Assembly (NCBI GenBank): GCA_001799695.1
Contig: MGTY01000096.1
Coordinates: 1-59,719, forward strand
DNA length: 59,719 nucleotides
DNA from: Elusimicrobia bacterium GWA2_69_24
Lineage (GTDB): Bacteria > Elusimicrobiota > Elusimicrobia > UBA1565
Direction: 5' to 3'
This document shows, piece by piece, positions 25,308-33,075 of the stretch (the first letter of the stretch is position 1; every line of letters starts with the position of its first letter). The translations under genes and the position numbers were made by a program. Under the pieces are notes generated by a model. It did no database searches. It was given only the letters and a program-made list of their open reading frames with translations, and had not been told where the DNA came from.

Positions 25308-25326
25308 TTACTCAGTGATTGAGTAA
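25308..25326. promoter_or_regulatory. Palindrome in the AAA ATPase promoter
   Basis: TTACTCA-GTGAT-TGAGTAA, a perfect 7+7 inverted repeat centred at 25317. It overlaps where the -35 element would lie for the TATAAT at 25290-25285 on the minus strand, so it is a plausible operator. Confidence 0.5.
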
Positions 25327-25368
25327 ATTGCATTCCCCAGCCCGCAACGGGGGCAGCGGGCCGACCGG

Positions 25369-25716
25369 TCAGCGGGCGGCCTTGCCGCGCTTGGCTGGAT
25401 GCTCCGGGAAGTGGTAGCCGCAAGGGACGTCCGGCCGGACCTTGTCGCGGTCCTCGATGTCCTTGGCGGTGATGGGGAAATACTTGCAGTTGTCCCACTT
25501 GATGCCGTGGATAAGGCAGGTGGTCCGGCCGTCCTTGTACTTCTTAAGGAAGACGCACTCGAACGCCAGTTCGCAGCAGGCCCCGCACCGGGAGCACTCA
25601 CCGGCCCGGCGCGCCAGGGAGCGCCGCATGTCGTCCTTGCGGAATGTGGTCTGGGCGAAGCGCCGGAACTTGCCTATCCCCAAGTCGACTTTTTGCTTGA
25701 TCTTCTTGGCCTTCAT
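25369..25716 (-). CDS. YkgJ-like cysteine-cluster protein
   Basis: A 115-residue basic protein with CSRCGACCELAFECVFLKK, then a further pair of cysteines in TTCLIHGIKWDNCKYFPI and a last one in VPCGYHFPEH. The CxxCGxCC arrangement is that of the YkgJ/zinc-iron chelating family (PF03692), which is thought to bind a metal or Fe-S centre; no reaction is known for most members. The N-terminus is Lys/Arg-rich. TATCAT starts 17 bases before the ATG, so the leader would be very short. It is not clearly linked to either neighbour. Confidence 0.75.
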   Translation of the reverse strand: MKAKKIKQKVDLGIGKFRRFAQTTFRKDDMRRSLARRAGECSRCGACCELAFECVFLKKYKDGRTTCLIHGIKWDNCKYFPITAKDIEDRDKVRPDVPCGYHFPEHPAKRGKAAR

Positions 25717-25773
25717 CGAAGACAGGTATGATACCTCTCGGACTCCCCCCCCGCCAAGGGCCGAAAGACCCCC

Positions 25774-26199
25774 TTACCGCTTCCAGGTCAGCAGGAACCC
25801 GATGAGCAGGACATAGATCACGGCCAGCGCGACCGTGAGCGCCTCGCTCCAACCGGGGGGGAGGTTCCCCAGCCACCGGCTGAAGACGGCCGGGCTGCCC
25901 CCGCGGGAGCGGCGGTAGCGGCGCAAAATCTCCTCGAACTCCCTGGGCGGGGTGCGGCCCCCGGAGACGGCGGGCGCGCCCGCCCCCGGCGACCGGGCCA
26001 GGAGCAGCGGATCGCTCCGGAGGAATTCGTACGCGTCACGGACCTTGAGGAACTTCTCCTCGGCGGCCCGCTTGGCGGCCGCACCCTGGACCCGGTCGGG
26101 GTGGTGGCGCAAGGCGAGCCGGCGGTAGGCTTTGCGCAGCTGACGCCGGTCCGCGCCCTGGTCCAGGCCGAGTATGTCGAGGGCCTCCGGCAGGGTCAT
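25774..26199 (-). CDS. DnaJ-domain membrane protein
   Basis: A 141-residue protein from ATG 26199, chosen because TATCCT lies exactly six bases upstream. Residues 1-70 are a J domain (LPEALDILGLDQGADRRQLR, RHHPDRVQG with the essential HPD, FLKVRDAYEFLRSD). A basic linker leads to a C-terminal membrane helix (LTVALAVIYVLLIGFLLTW). The J domain should stimulate a DnaK ATPase at the membrane surface. The zinc-finger and client-binding regions of full DnaJ are absent. It is divergent from a membrane protein gene whose start is only about 50 bases away. Confidence 0.88.
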   Translation of the reverse strand: MTLPEALDILGLDQGADRRQLRKAYRRLALRHHPDRVQGAAAKRAAEEKFLKVRDAYEFLRSDPLLLARSPGAGAPAVSGGRTPPREFEEILRRYRRSRGGSPAVFSRWLGNLPPGWSEALTVALAVIYVLLIGFLLTWKR

Positions 26200-26251
26200 G
26201 ATCGGAGGATATGATGGCAAAACCTGGGACCCCCTGCTATCCTACGGGGAC

Positions 26252-27004
26252 ATGGCTGCGCTGGCCGCGTTGCTCGCGGGCGTACTCCTGGCGATCGTCT
26301 ATCTCATCTTCGCGGTCCCGCCGCTGGGGCTGCTCCTCTATCACCAGCTCCTCATGATGCTCGGCTGCGTGGCCCTGGCAGGCCGCTGGGCCATGGACCC
26401 GGAGGGCCCGCGCGGGACGCCCAAGCTGCTGTTCTTCCTGCTCGGGGTCGTGTCCCCCGTGGTGCAGCTGCTGCTGGCCTCGCTGCTCTATGTGACGCCG
26501 TTCCAGACACACATCTTCCTCCTGTGCCCCATCTCTTTCGGGGTCCTGGCCTTGATGGGGCTGGGCTACGAGAGCCGGAACCGGGAGGCGGAAGCGCGCA
26601 ACTGGGAGGAGGACCTGCGGGGCGCGGAGGAGGCGATCGAACAGGACCCGGGCAACGCCGCGGCCGTGCTCTTCAAGGCGCGCCTCCTTGAGAAGGCCGG
26701 GATGCCGGAGGAGGCGCTCCGGCTGTACCGCGAGACGCACCGGATGTGTACCCGGACTTTCAGCGTCTTCGAGCTGAAGGAAGCGGAGGCGCGGCTCGGC
26801 GCGGCCGGACGGCTGCAGCTGCCCGCCCCATCCAGCCGGCGGCTCAGCTTCCCCGGGCTCGGGCCCATCACCCTCCCGCTCAACCCCTGGGTCCTCGCCG
26901 TCCTCGTCACCGCGCCCGTCGCCTACCTGGACCGGGCGCTCTTCCTGGGAGTGGCGTCGGTCTGGTTATTCGTGGTCTGGGTGGAACGCTCCGCGACGGA
27001 GTGA
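26252..27004 (+). CDS. Membrane protein with TPR-like segment
   Basis: A 250-residue protein from ATG 26252, placed eight bases after a TATCCT box. Three or four membrane helices lie in the first 125 residues (ALLAGVLLAIVYLIFAVPPL; QLLMMLGCVALAG; LLFFLLGVVSPVVQLLLASL; IFLLCPISFGVLALMGLGY). A soluble part with a TPR-like pair follows (EEAIEQDPGNAAAVLFKARL, EKAGMPEEALRLYRE), and two hydrophobic segments end the protein. No family name can be given. The divergent position next to the DnaJ-domain membrane protein hints at a shared role. Confidence 0.7.
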   Translation: MAALAALLAGVLLAIVYLIFAVPPLGLLLYHQLLMMLGCVALAGRWAMDPEGPRGTPKLLFFLLGVVSPVVQLLLASLLYVTPFQTHIFLLCPISFGVLALMGLGYESRNREAEARNWEEDLRGAEEAIEQDPGNAAAVLFKARLLEKAGMPEEALRLYRETHRMCTRTFSVFELKEAEARLGAAGRLQLPAPSSRRLSFPGLGPITLPLNPWVLAVLVTAPVAYLDRALFLGVASVWLFVVWVERSATE

Positions 27005-27029
27005 CGGACAGCCACGGACTGGAATGACG

Positions 27030-27063
27030 GAAGGCCCGCGCCCTTTTCGGGACGCGGGCCTTC
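27030..27063. terminator. Strong hairpin between convergent genes
   Basis: GAAGGCCCGCG (27030-27040) pairs perfectly with CGCGGGCCTTC (27053-27063) around a 12-base loop, between two convergent genes. Neither flank has a good T-run, but position and stability suggest a bidirectional terminator. Confidence 0.6.
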
Positions 27064-27083
27064 GCTTCCGGGTGACCGGATTT

Positions 27084-28220
27084 CTACGGGTTGTAATTCT
27101 GCAAGCAGGCGCGGCTGCCCATGTGCTCCATGTCCGGCGGGAAGGGCACGAGGATCTTCCGCCCGTCGCGGCAGAAGTACACGCACTGCCCCTCTTCCAG
27201 GCCCATGGAGTTGCAGGTGTTGAGGGCCATGACGCTCAGCATGGCGGGAGACGCGGGGACGGGCTTGCCCTGGTACTCCGCCCGGGCCGTCTCCAGCTTC
27301 TTCTGCCAGGAGTTCTTGGAGACCTGGCCCACGCGCTTGAAGCGCCATTCGGCATAGTACGGCTTGCCGGGCTTCAGGTCCGAGCGCAGCTCGGACGCGT
27401 AGTCCGCGACGCGCAGCTTGTAGGCGTCCGCGGCGGGGAGCTCGAGCTCCTTGTCCAGCGCGGTCTCGTCGAACCAGTTGGGGACGTCGCGCTTGACCAC
27501 GAGCTGCACGCGCACCCTCTCTCCCTTGTAGAACTGCGCCCAGCGGTCCCGCAGGGAAAGGACGAGACTGCCGCCCTCGGCGTCATAGAGGAAAGACTCG
27601 GCCTGGATGCCGGCGGGATCCGGCTCCGCGGCGGTCTTCTGGATCGCCCGCGCCTGGACCAGGTCGCCGCTCCAGCCCGGCACGTCCAGGTCGTACTTGT
27701 GCGAGGCGTCCGTGACGTAGGCGTTCAGGAACTGCCCCTGGAGGCAGACCTCGAAAACGTCGCGCTCCCAGGGGAGCATCTCGCCCCGCCCGGAGATCTC
27801 CATCCGGACGCTGCGGTGCTCGGTGCGGACCCAGCGCTCCTGGCAATTCTGCCCGGCTTGGACGCGCGGGCGCGGATAGTACGGGGGCTGGTTCGGAGGG
27901 TAAGGATAGTTCGGCGGATTCGGATAGTACGGGTCGGGATAGCAGACCCACTCGTAGATCGCGCTGCGCAGTTCGACGCGCTCGGAGCGCAGGGGATCCT
28001 GCGGCCCGAAGGAGAAGGTGGTGCAGTCGCGGTCCTCGCGGAAGGTGGCCCGGGCGAACTCGGCCGCCTTCAGCCCGTCGCCCTCCTTGGCCTGCGTCTG
28101 CAGCTCTCCGGCGAGTGCGGAGGCGTCCACGCCCTGGTCGAAGTCGAGGGGAGTCTCCAACGCGAAGATCCCCCGGGGAACGAACAGCAGCACCGCGACG
28201 ATCGATACGATACGGCTCAT
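27084..28220 (-). CDS. Exported protein of unknown function, Pro/Tyr-rich segment
   Basis: A 378-residue protein from ATG 28220, supported by GGAGGT six bases before it and TACAAT further upstream. The signal peptide is RIVSIVAVLLFVPRGIFA. A striking low-complexity stretch (CYPDPYYPNPPNYPYPPNQP, about residues 95-115) follows. The remaining part is likely beta-rich (WVRTEHRSVRMEISGRGE, SLVLSLRDRWAQFYKGERV). Several cysteines (EWVCYP, NTCNS, VYFCRDG, SRACLQN) could pair outside the cytoplasm. No family is recognised. Confidence 0.7.
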   Translation of the reverse strand: MSRIVSIVAVLLFVPRGIFALETPLDFDQGVDASALAGELQTQAKEGDGLKAAEFARATFREDRDCTTFSFGPQDPLRSERVELRSAIYEWVCYPDPYYPNPPNYPYPPNQPPYYPRPRVQAGQNCQERWVRTEHRSVRMEISGRGEMLPWERDVFEVCLQGQFLNAYVTDASHKYDLDVPGWSGDLVQARAIQKTAAEPDPAGIQAESFLYDAEGGSLVLSLRDRWAQFYKGERVRVQLVVKRDVPNWFDETALDKELELPAADAYKLRVADYASELRSDLKPGKPYYAEWRFKRVGQVSKNSWQKKLETARAEYQGKPVPASPAMLSVMALNTCNSMGLEEGQCVYFCRDGRKILVPFPPDMEHMGSRACLQNYNP

Positions 28221-28271
28221 GAGGCCACCTCCGAAGTGTCGGACTCCAAGAGTACATTGTAGGCGCCGCAG

Positions 28272-28314
28272 GGCCCATTGAAATAGAGGTAACGGACCCA
28301 CCTCGAAATGGGCC
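28272..28314. other. Two-tier inverted repeat
   Basis: GGCCCAT (28272-28278) pairs with ATGGGCC (28308-28314), and inside it GAGGT (28286-28290) pairs with ACCTC (28300-28304). It lies downstream of the zinc-ribbon membrane gene and upstream of the exported-protein gene at 28220, so it could end one transcript or sit in the promoter zone of the other. No T-run. Confidence 0.35.
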
Positions 28315-28339
28315 TCGGGACCCATGTTGTTGCGTGAGC

Positions 28340-29284
28340 TCAGATGAGGCGGGCTTCTTTCCCGCAGTTGGGACAGCGGATCTTGATGCCGCCCTTGGCC
28401 GCAGGGATGCGCAGCGTTTTCCCACAGCCCTCGCAGGCCACGAGTATCACCGGAAAGAAGGTCCTCTCTAAAAGGAAGATCAGCCAGAGGGCTCCGCAGA
28501 TGAAGCCCAGCAGTTCGCAGACCGCCTGCACGGCCGAGCAGAGGCTCGGCTCCGCGGGGCGCGCGGGCGGCAGGCGGGGCACCGCCATGGCTATCCCGCA
28601 GCGCCGGGAGCAGAAGGAATCCCGCAGGTAGTCCGCGAAGCCGTAGGGCTTGCCGCGCACGCGTCCCATGAACCGTCCGATGCGCTCGCCCCGGAAGGTC
28701 TGGTTCGCCTCGAAGAGGGCGGGGAGTTCCTGGTATTGCTTCCGCTTCGCCTCGTAGCGGTCGACCGTTTCCTTATATTCCGCCGTCAGGACGCGCTGCT
28801 GTCCGGCCAGGATCGCGCTCTCCTGGGCCGCGTTCGTCCCGGCCTCCGCCTCGATACGGCGGATCTCGCCCGTCAGCCGGTTGAGCTCGGACTCCTGGGA
28901 TGCGCCCCGGGCGCGCAGGTCGTCGAGCTCCGCCTGGGAATAGCGCGCCTGCGGCGACGCGGTCAGATGCAAGGTCGCGTAGACCGCGCCATAGGCCCAG
29001 ACGGCGCCGGCGAGGCCGAGCAGGGCGGCGCCGGCGTAGTGCGCGGCCCGGGGACGGATGCCGAGGCGCAGGAGCCAGACGCACAGCCCCGAGACGCAGA
29101 TCCCCCCGCAGAGGAACGCTCCGACGGGGAGGACCACCCCGAGGCTCGCGGTATGGAGGAGGTAGCCGCGGGTGGCGCCGCCGGCGGCGGCGATCCCGGC
29201 GACGAGGACCCCCGCGGCTCCCGCCGCCGCGGCCAGGGCCGACTCGCGCCACGGCGCGCCGCTCAGGAATTGCGGGAGCTTCAC
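28340..29284 (-). CDS. Membrane protein with coiled coil and C-terminal zinc ribbon
   Basis: A 314-residue protein. The start is taken as GTG 29284 because TATCCT lies exactly six bases before it. Three membrane helices in the first 115 residues are followed by a coiled coil (SQAELDDLRARGASQESELN to about residue 190), another hydrophobic segment (LLGFICGALWLIFLLERTFF) and a C-terminal zinc ribbon (CEGCGKTLRIPAAKGG, then IRCPNCGKEARLI). The ribbon probably faces the cytoplasm. An extra Cys group (FCSRRCGI) lies before the last helix. No named family; zinc-ribbon membrane proteins of this kind are usually uncharacterised. Confidence 0.7.
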   Translation of the reverse strand: MKLPQFLSGAPWRESALAAAAGAAGVLVAGIAAAGGATRGYLLHTASLGVVLPVGAFLCGGICVSGLCVWLLRLGIRPRAAHYAGAALLGLAGAVWAYGAVYATLHLTASPQARYSQAELDDLRARGASQESELNRLTGEIRRIEAEAGTNAAQESAILAGQQRVLTAEYKETVDRYEAKRKQYQELPALFEANQTFRGERIGRFMGRVRGKPYGFADYLRDSFCSRRCGIAMAVPRLPPARPAEPSLCSAVQAVCELLGFICGALWLIFLLERTFFPVILVACEGCGKTLRIPAAKGGIKIRCPNCGKEARLI

Positions 29285-29304
29285 GCCCGTAGGATAACCT
29301 TTTC

Positions 29305-29421
29305 CCCTGATCCTCGGACAGGGCTTGGCCCGACGGGGATAGCCTTGCCTGCGGATTCGGGCGGCGCCGCAGGCGGCGCCACGAGTGTGCCCGGGCACAG
29401 TTGCTTAGCCGAGGATTAGGG
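29305..29421. repeat. Spaced inverted repeat
   Basis: CCCTGATCCTCGG (29305-29317) and CCGAGGATTAGGG (29409-29421) are inverted copies matching at 12 of 13 bases, 91 bases apart. Between them lies a perfect hairpin (GGCGCCGC-AG-GCGGCGCC, 29363-29380). The element sits between two divergent genes; it could be a small repeat element. Confidence 0.4.
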
Positions 29422-29432
29422 TTTTCACCCCC

Positions 29433-29461
29433 TTGCGGAATCGGAAGGCCCATGTTATACT
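29433..29461 (+). promoter_or_regulatory. Sigma70-type promoter for the candidate small RNA
   Basis: TTGCGG (29433-29438), a 17-base spacer and TATACT (29456-29461). The predicted start is near 29468, about 70 bases before a strong terminator. Confidence 0.6.
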
Positions 29462-29467
29462 CCACAC

Positions 29468-29537
29468 GCAGCCGCGGGGACGTTTCCCGCGGGATAGAAG
29501 GCCTGCGCCGAGTCTCGGCAGCAGGCCTTCTTTTTTT
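29468..29537 (+). ncRNA. Candidate small RNA or attenuator leader
   Basis: A promoter is followed by two hairpins and a T-run: CCGCGGG/CCCGCGG (29472-29478 with 29486-29492), then GAAGGCCTGC/GCAGGCCTTC (29497-29506 with 29521-29530), whose loop can fold as GCCGA-GTC-TCGGC, and seven T residues (29531-29537). The second hairpin is a textbook intrinsic terminator. It ends immediately before the start of an exported-protein gene, so it is either a free RNA of about 70 bases or an attenuator controlling that gene. No known RNA family is recognised. Confidence 0.55.
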
Positions 29538-29549
29538 ATGGGAAGAAAT

Positions 29550-30341
29550 ATGCGGGCGCTCCTCTTCCTCTTTCTCCTGGGCCTGCCGGCCCCGGCCGCG
29601 GCGCGCCGGACCCCGGAAGCCCCCCCTATCTCCGACGAGGAAGCCTGGCGCATCGGCCAGAACATCTGGCGCAACGAGAGCGGCGGCAGCACCGCCGGGC
29701 TGACCTCCTGGAACTTCGGCGAAGAGTTCGCGTCGCTCGGCATCGGCCATTTCATCTGGTTCCCCGTAAGCTATCACGGGCCCTTCCAGCAGAGCTTCCC
29801 CATGCTGGTGGAATACCTCGAGAAGAACGGGGCGCTGGTCCCCGAATGGCTGCTCCTGAGCCCGGAGTGCCCCTGGTCCAGCCGGGAGGAGTTCCTGGCC
29901 GCGAAGGAGACCCCCCGGATGCGGGAGCTCCGCTTCCTGCTGGAATCCACGGTGCGCCTGCAGGCCCGCTTCGCGGCGGAGCGCCTGCGCGGCTCCCTGC
30001 CCAAGATGCTGTCGGCGGTATCCAAGCGCCGCCGCCCCCGCATCCAGAGCCAGTTCGAGCGCGTCTGGCGCCAGCCCGGCGGGGTCTACGTGCTCGTGGA
30101 CTACGCCAACTTCAAGGGCGAAGGCACGCATCTCCAGGAGCGCTATGGGCGCACGGGCTGGGGTCTGCTCCAGGTCCTGGAGAGGATGGAACGCGCGACC
30201 GAAGGGCCGGAAGCGCTCTCCGAGTTCGCGGCTTCGGCCCGGAGCGTGCTCATCCGCCGCGTCCGCCTTTCCCCGCCCGAGCGCCGCGAATCCCGCTGGC
30301 TCCGCGGCTGGCTGTCCCGCCTGAAGACCTACTCCGCCTGA
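29550..30341 (+). CDS. Exported conserved protein with GEEFASLGIGHFIW motif
   Basis: A 263-residue protein. The start is taken at ATG 29550 with GGAAG just before it; ATG 29538 is also in frame and abuts the terminator. The signal peptide is MRALLFLFLLGLPAPAAA. The conserved core IWRNESGGSTAGLTSWNFGE, then EFASLGIGHFIWFP, belongs to a family of uncharacterised envelope proteins that I recall from other bacteria; the paired Glu residues near the start of the core recall lysozyme-like enzymes, but that is speculation. QPGGVYVLVDYANFKGEG and RYGRTGWGLLQVL mark the second half. Expression may depend on read-through of the terminator just upstream. Confidence 0.75.
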   Translation: MRALLFLFLLGLPAPAAARRTPEAPPISDEEAWRIGQNIWRNESGGSTAGLTSWNFGEEFASLGIGHFIWFPVSYHGPFQQSFPMLVEYLEKNGALVPEWLLLSPECPWSSREEFLAAKETPRMRELRFLLESTVRLQARFAAERLRGSLPKMLSAVSKRRRPRIQSQFERVWRQPGGVYVLVDYANFKGEGTHLQERYGRTGWGLLQVLERMERATEGPEALSEFAASARSVLIRRVRLSPPERRESRWLRGWLSRLKTYSA

Positions 30342-30370
30342 CGCCCTGGTACGCCCGCGCGGGCGAATGA

Positions 30371-30376
30371 TATCAT
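30371..30376 (+). promoter_or_regulatory. -10 box of the ABC importer operon, leaderless type
   Basis: TATCAT, then CGGCCC, then ATG at 30383. Same six-base spacing as guaB; no clear -35. Confidence 0.55.
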
Positions 30377-30382
30377 CGGCCC

Positions 30383-31573
30383 ATGAGACGATTGCTTCCA
30401 TCGTTGGCGTTAGGCGTACTCCTCGCCGCGTGCGGGAAACCCGCCCCGAGCGCGGTCGCGGGTCCCGCGGCGAGCGGAGGCCAGACTCCCGCCAAGGTCA
30501 AGGCCGGCTTCATCTACGTCGGCCCGGTCGGCGATTACGGCTGGTCCAACGCGCACGAGCAGGCCCGCCGTGCCCTCCAGAAGAAATTCCCCTGGCTGGA
30601 ATCGGTCATCGTGGAATCCGTGCCGGAGGCCGACTCCTCCCGCATCATCGACCGCCTGGTCAGCGAGCAGAAGTGCGACATCGTGTTCACCACGAGCTTC
30701 GGCTACATGGACGCCACCCTCGCGGCCGGCAAGCGGCATCCCGGCAAGAAGTTCATGCACTGTTCCGGGTTCAAGCGCGATGCCAACGTGGGCACCTATT
30801 TCGCGGAGCTCTACCAGATGTACTACCTCAACGGGCTCATGGCCGGTGCGCTCTCCAAGAGCGGCCAGGCCGGCTACGTGGCCGCCCACCCCATCCCCGA
30901 GGTGGTCCGGCACATCAATGCCTTCGCGCTGGGCATGAAGGAAGCCAATCCGAAGGCCCAGGTGCACGTGAAGTGGCTCTACAGCTGGTACGACCCGGCC
31001 AAGGCCAAGGAGGCGGCCGAGTCGCTGGTGTCGGAGGGCTGCGACGCCCTCGCCTTCACCGAGGACTCTCCCGCCGTCATCCAGGTGGCCGAGGAGCGGA
31101 TGAAGCAGGGCCAGCCCGTCTACGCCTTCAGCCACTACAGCCCCATGCAGAAGTTCGGCGAGAACAGCGTGGTCTCCGGCCAGCTCGTGGACTGGGGGAT
31201 CCTCTACGAGGAGGTCCTCCTGCGGGTCTACACCGGGATCTGGGACAACCGGGACTGGTTCTGGATGGCGCGGGAGGGCGCGGCGCTCCTGGGCGGCGAG
31301 TTCGGCGCTCCCGTGAACCCGAAGTTCATCGAGCCGCTCAAGGCCAAGACCCTGAACGACCCCATCCTCGGCAAGATCAGCGCCTACGATCTCGTCCTCA
31401 AGCGCCTGGCGCAGATGAGCGAACCCTCCGTGCTCTTCGATCCTTTCACCGGCCCCATCCAGGACCAGAAGGGGACTCTGCGCCTCAAGCCGGGAGAGCG
31501 CGCCCCCCTGGGATCGCTCCTTTCCGTGGACTGGTTCGTGCAGAACGTGGTGGGAGACATCCCCCGGAAGTGA
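30383..31573 (+). CDS. BMP-family ABC transporter substrate-binding lipoprotein
   Basis: A 396-residue lipoprotein (lipobox LAAC, Cys17) of the basic membrane protein/PnrA-like family, which binds nucleosides or related ligands outside the membrane. Family motifs are GFIYVGPVGDYGWSNAHEQA, FTTSFGYMDATLAAGKRHPG, ELYQMYYLNGLMAGALS, and EDSPAVIQVAEE. It is the first gene of a four-gene importer operon; the ATPase gene overlaps its stop (GTGA). B. subtilis NupN heads the analogous nucleoside operon. The ligand cannot be read from sequence; close genomic presence of guaB is not evidence for it. The mRNA is probably leaderless. Confidence 0.93.
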   Translation: MRRLLPSLALGVLLAACGKPAPSAVAGPAASGGQTPAKVKAGFIYVGPVGDYGWSNAHEQARRALQKKFPWLESVIVESVPEADSSRIIDRLVSEQKCDIVFTTSFGYMDATLAAGKRHPGKKFMHCSGFKRDANVGTYFAELYQMYYLNGLMAGALSKSGQAGYVAAHPIPEVVRHINAFALGMKEANPKAQVHVKWLYSWYDPAKAKEAAESLVSEGCDALAFTEDSPAVIQVAEERMKQGQPVYAFSHYSPMQKFGENSVVSGQLVDWGILYEEVLLRVYTGIWDNRDWFWMAREGAALLGGEFGAPVNPKFIEPLKAKTLNDPILGKISAYDLVLKRLAQMSEPSVLFDPFTGPIQDQKGTLRLKPGERAPLGSLLSVDWFVQNVVGDIPRK

Positions 31574-33075
31574 AGCACCTCGAACTCCGCGGGATCCGCA
31601 AGGAGTTCGGCGGCGTCCCGGCCAACGACGGAATCGACCTGAGCGTGCGCTCCGGCGAGATCGCGGCCCTGCTCGGCGAGAACGGCGCGGGCAAGACCAC
31701 GCTCATGAACATCCTCTACGGCCTCTACCGGCCCGACGCCGGGGAGATCCTCGTGGACGGCCGGCCCGCGGCGATCCGCTCCCCCAAGGACGCCATCCGC
31801 CTGGGCATCGGGATGGTGCACCAGCACTTCCTGCTCATCGGCCGGCATACGGCCGCCGAGAACGTCGCCCTCGGCCTGGAGGGGGTCCCCTTCGTCCGCC
31901 CCGAGCGCTGGGCGGCGCGGCGCATGGAGGAGTTCGCCGCGCGCTACGGCCTCCGGGTGCGGCCCGAGGCCCCGGTCTGGCTCCTCTCCGCGGGGCAGCA
32001 GCAGCGCCTGGAGCTCATCAAGGCCCTCATCCGCGGGGCCCGGCTCCTCATCCTGGACGAGCCCACCTCGGTGCTCACCGACGCGGAGGCGGACGAACTC
32101 TTCGCCGTCCTGCGCCGGATGACCGCGGAGGGGATGTCGGTCATCTTCATCACCCATAAGCTAGAGGAAGTGATGCGCCTGAGCCATGCCATCACCGTGC
32201 TCCGCCGGGGCCGGGTCGCCGGGACGGCCAGCACCGCCGAGACCACGCCGGAGGCCCTCGCGTCCCTGATGACCGGGCTGGAGCCGGTGGCGCCGGCCGC
32301 GCGGGCCCAGCGGGCCCCGGGCCCGGAGGTCCTGCGGGTGGAGGGGCTCACGGTGGCCGGGGACATGGGGGTCCCGGCCGTCTCAGAGCTCGCCTTCTCC
32401 GTGCGTTCCGGGGAGGTCCTGGGCGTCGCGGGCGTGTCCGGCAACGGCCAGAGCGAACTGGCCGAGGCCCTGACCGGCCTGCGCCGCCCGGAGCGGGGCT
32501 CCATCCGGATATCCGGGACCGAGGCCGCGGGCCGGGACTGCCGCGCCCTGCGCGCGCTGGGCGTCCGCCACGTCCCCGAGGAACGCCCCCGCTTCGGCGT
32601 CGTGGGGGACATGTCGGTCGCCGAGAACGCGGTCCTCACCCGCTATCACGAGCCGCCTTTCTGCCGCCGCGGCATGCTGGACGCGGCCGAGATGCGCCGC
32701 CGGGCCGAGAGCCTCATCGCGTGCTACGGCATCCGCCCCCCCTCGCCCGAGGCGCGCGCCGGCACGCTCTCGGGCGGGAACATCCAGAAGCTCATCCTGG
32801 GCCGGGAGGCCGACGGGAAGCCCGCGCTCATCGTGGCCGTGCACCCGACCTACGGCCTGGACGTCGGCGCCACGGAGTTCGTACGCGAGCGCCTGCTGGA
32901 GAAGCGGGCGGAAGGCGCCGCGGTCCTGCTCATCTCCGAGGACCTCGAGGAGGTCCTGCGCCTCTCGGACCGGGTGGCCGTGATGTTCGAGGGTCGCTTT
33001 CTGGACGTCCGCGAGAACCGCGGGCTGGACCGGCGGGAGCTCATGCTCCTCATGGGCGGCGGCCAGCCCGCATGA
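31570..33075 (+). CDS. Nucleoside-type ABC transporter, double ATPase subunit
   Basis: About 501 residues from a GTG that overlaps the previous stop. Two ABC domains are fused. The first is complete: Walker A GENGAGKTT, signature LLSAGQQQRLELIK, Walker B LLILDEPTSVLT and the switch His in FITHKLEE. The second has a changed P-loop (GVSGNGQSE), signature TLSGGNIQKLILGRE and IVAVHPTYGLDVGA, the pattern usual in the RbsA/NupO subfamily. It powers uptake by the two permeases encoded next. The stop overlaps the first permease start by four bases. Confidence 0.95.
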   Translation: MKHLELRGIRKEFGGVPANDGIDLSVRSGEIAALLGENGAGKTTLMNILYGLYRPDAGEILVDGRPAAIRSPKDAIRLGIGMVHQHFLLIGRHTAAENVALGLEGVPFVRPERWAARRMEEFAARYGLRVRPEAPVWLLSAGQQQRLELIKALIRGARLLILDEPTSVLTDAEADELFAVLRRMTAEGMSVIFITHKLEEVMRLSHAITVLRRGRVAGTASTAETTPEALASLMTGLEPVAPAARAQRAPGPEVLRVEGLTVAGDMGVPAVSELAFSVRSGEVLGVAGVSGNGQSELAEALTGLRRPERGSIRISGTEAAGRDCRALRALGVRHVPEERPRFGVVGDMSVAENAVLTRYHEPPFCRRGMLDAAEMRRRAESLIACYGIRPPSPEARAGTLSGGNIQKLILGREADGKPALIVAVHPTYGLDVGATEFVRERLLEKRAEGAAVLLISEDLEEVLRLSDRVAVMFEGRFLDVRENRGLDRRELMLLMGGGQPA

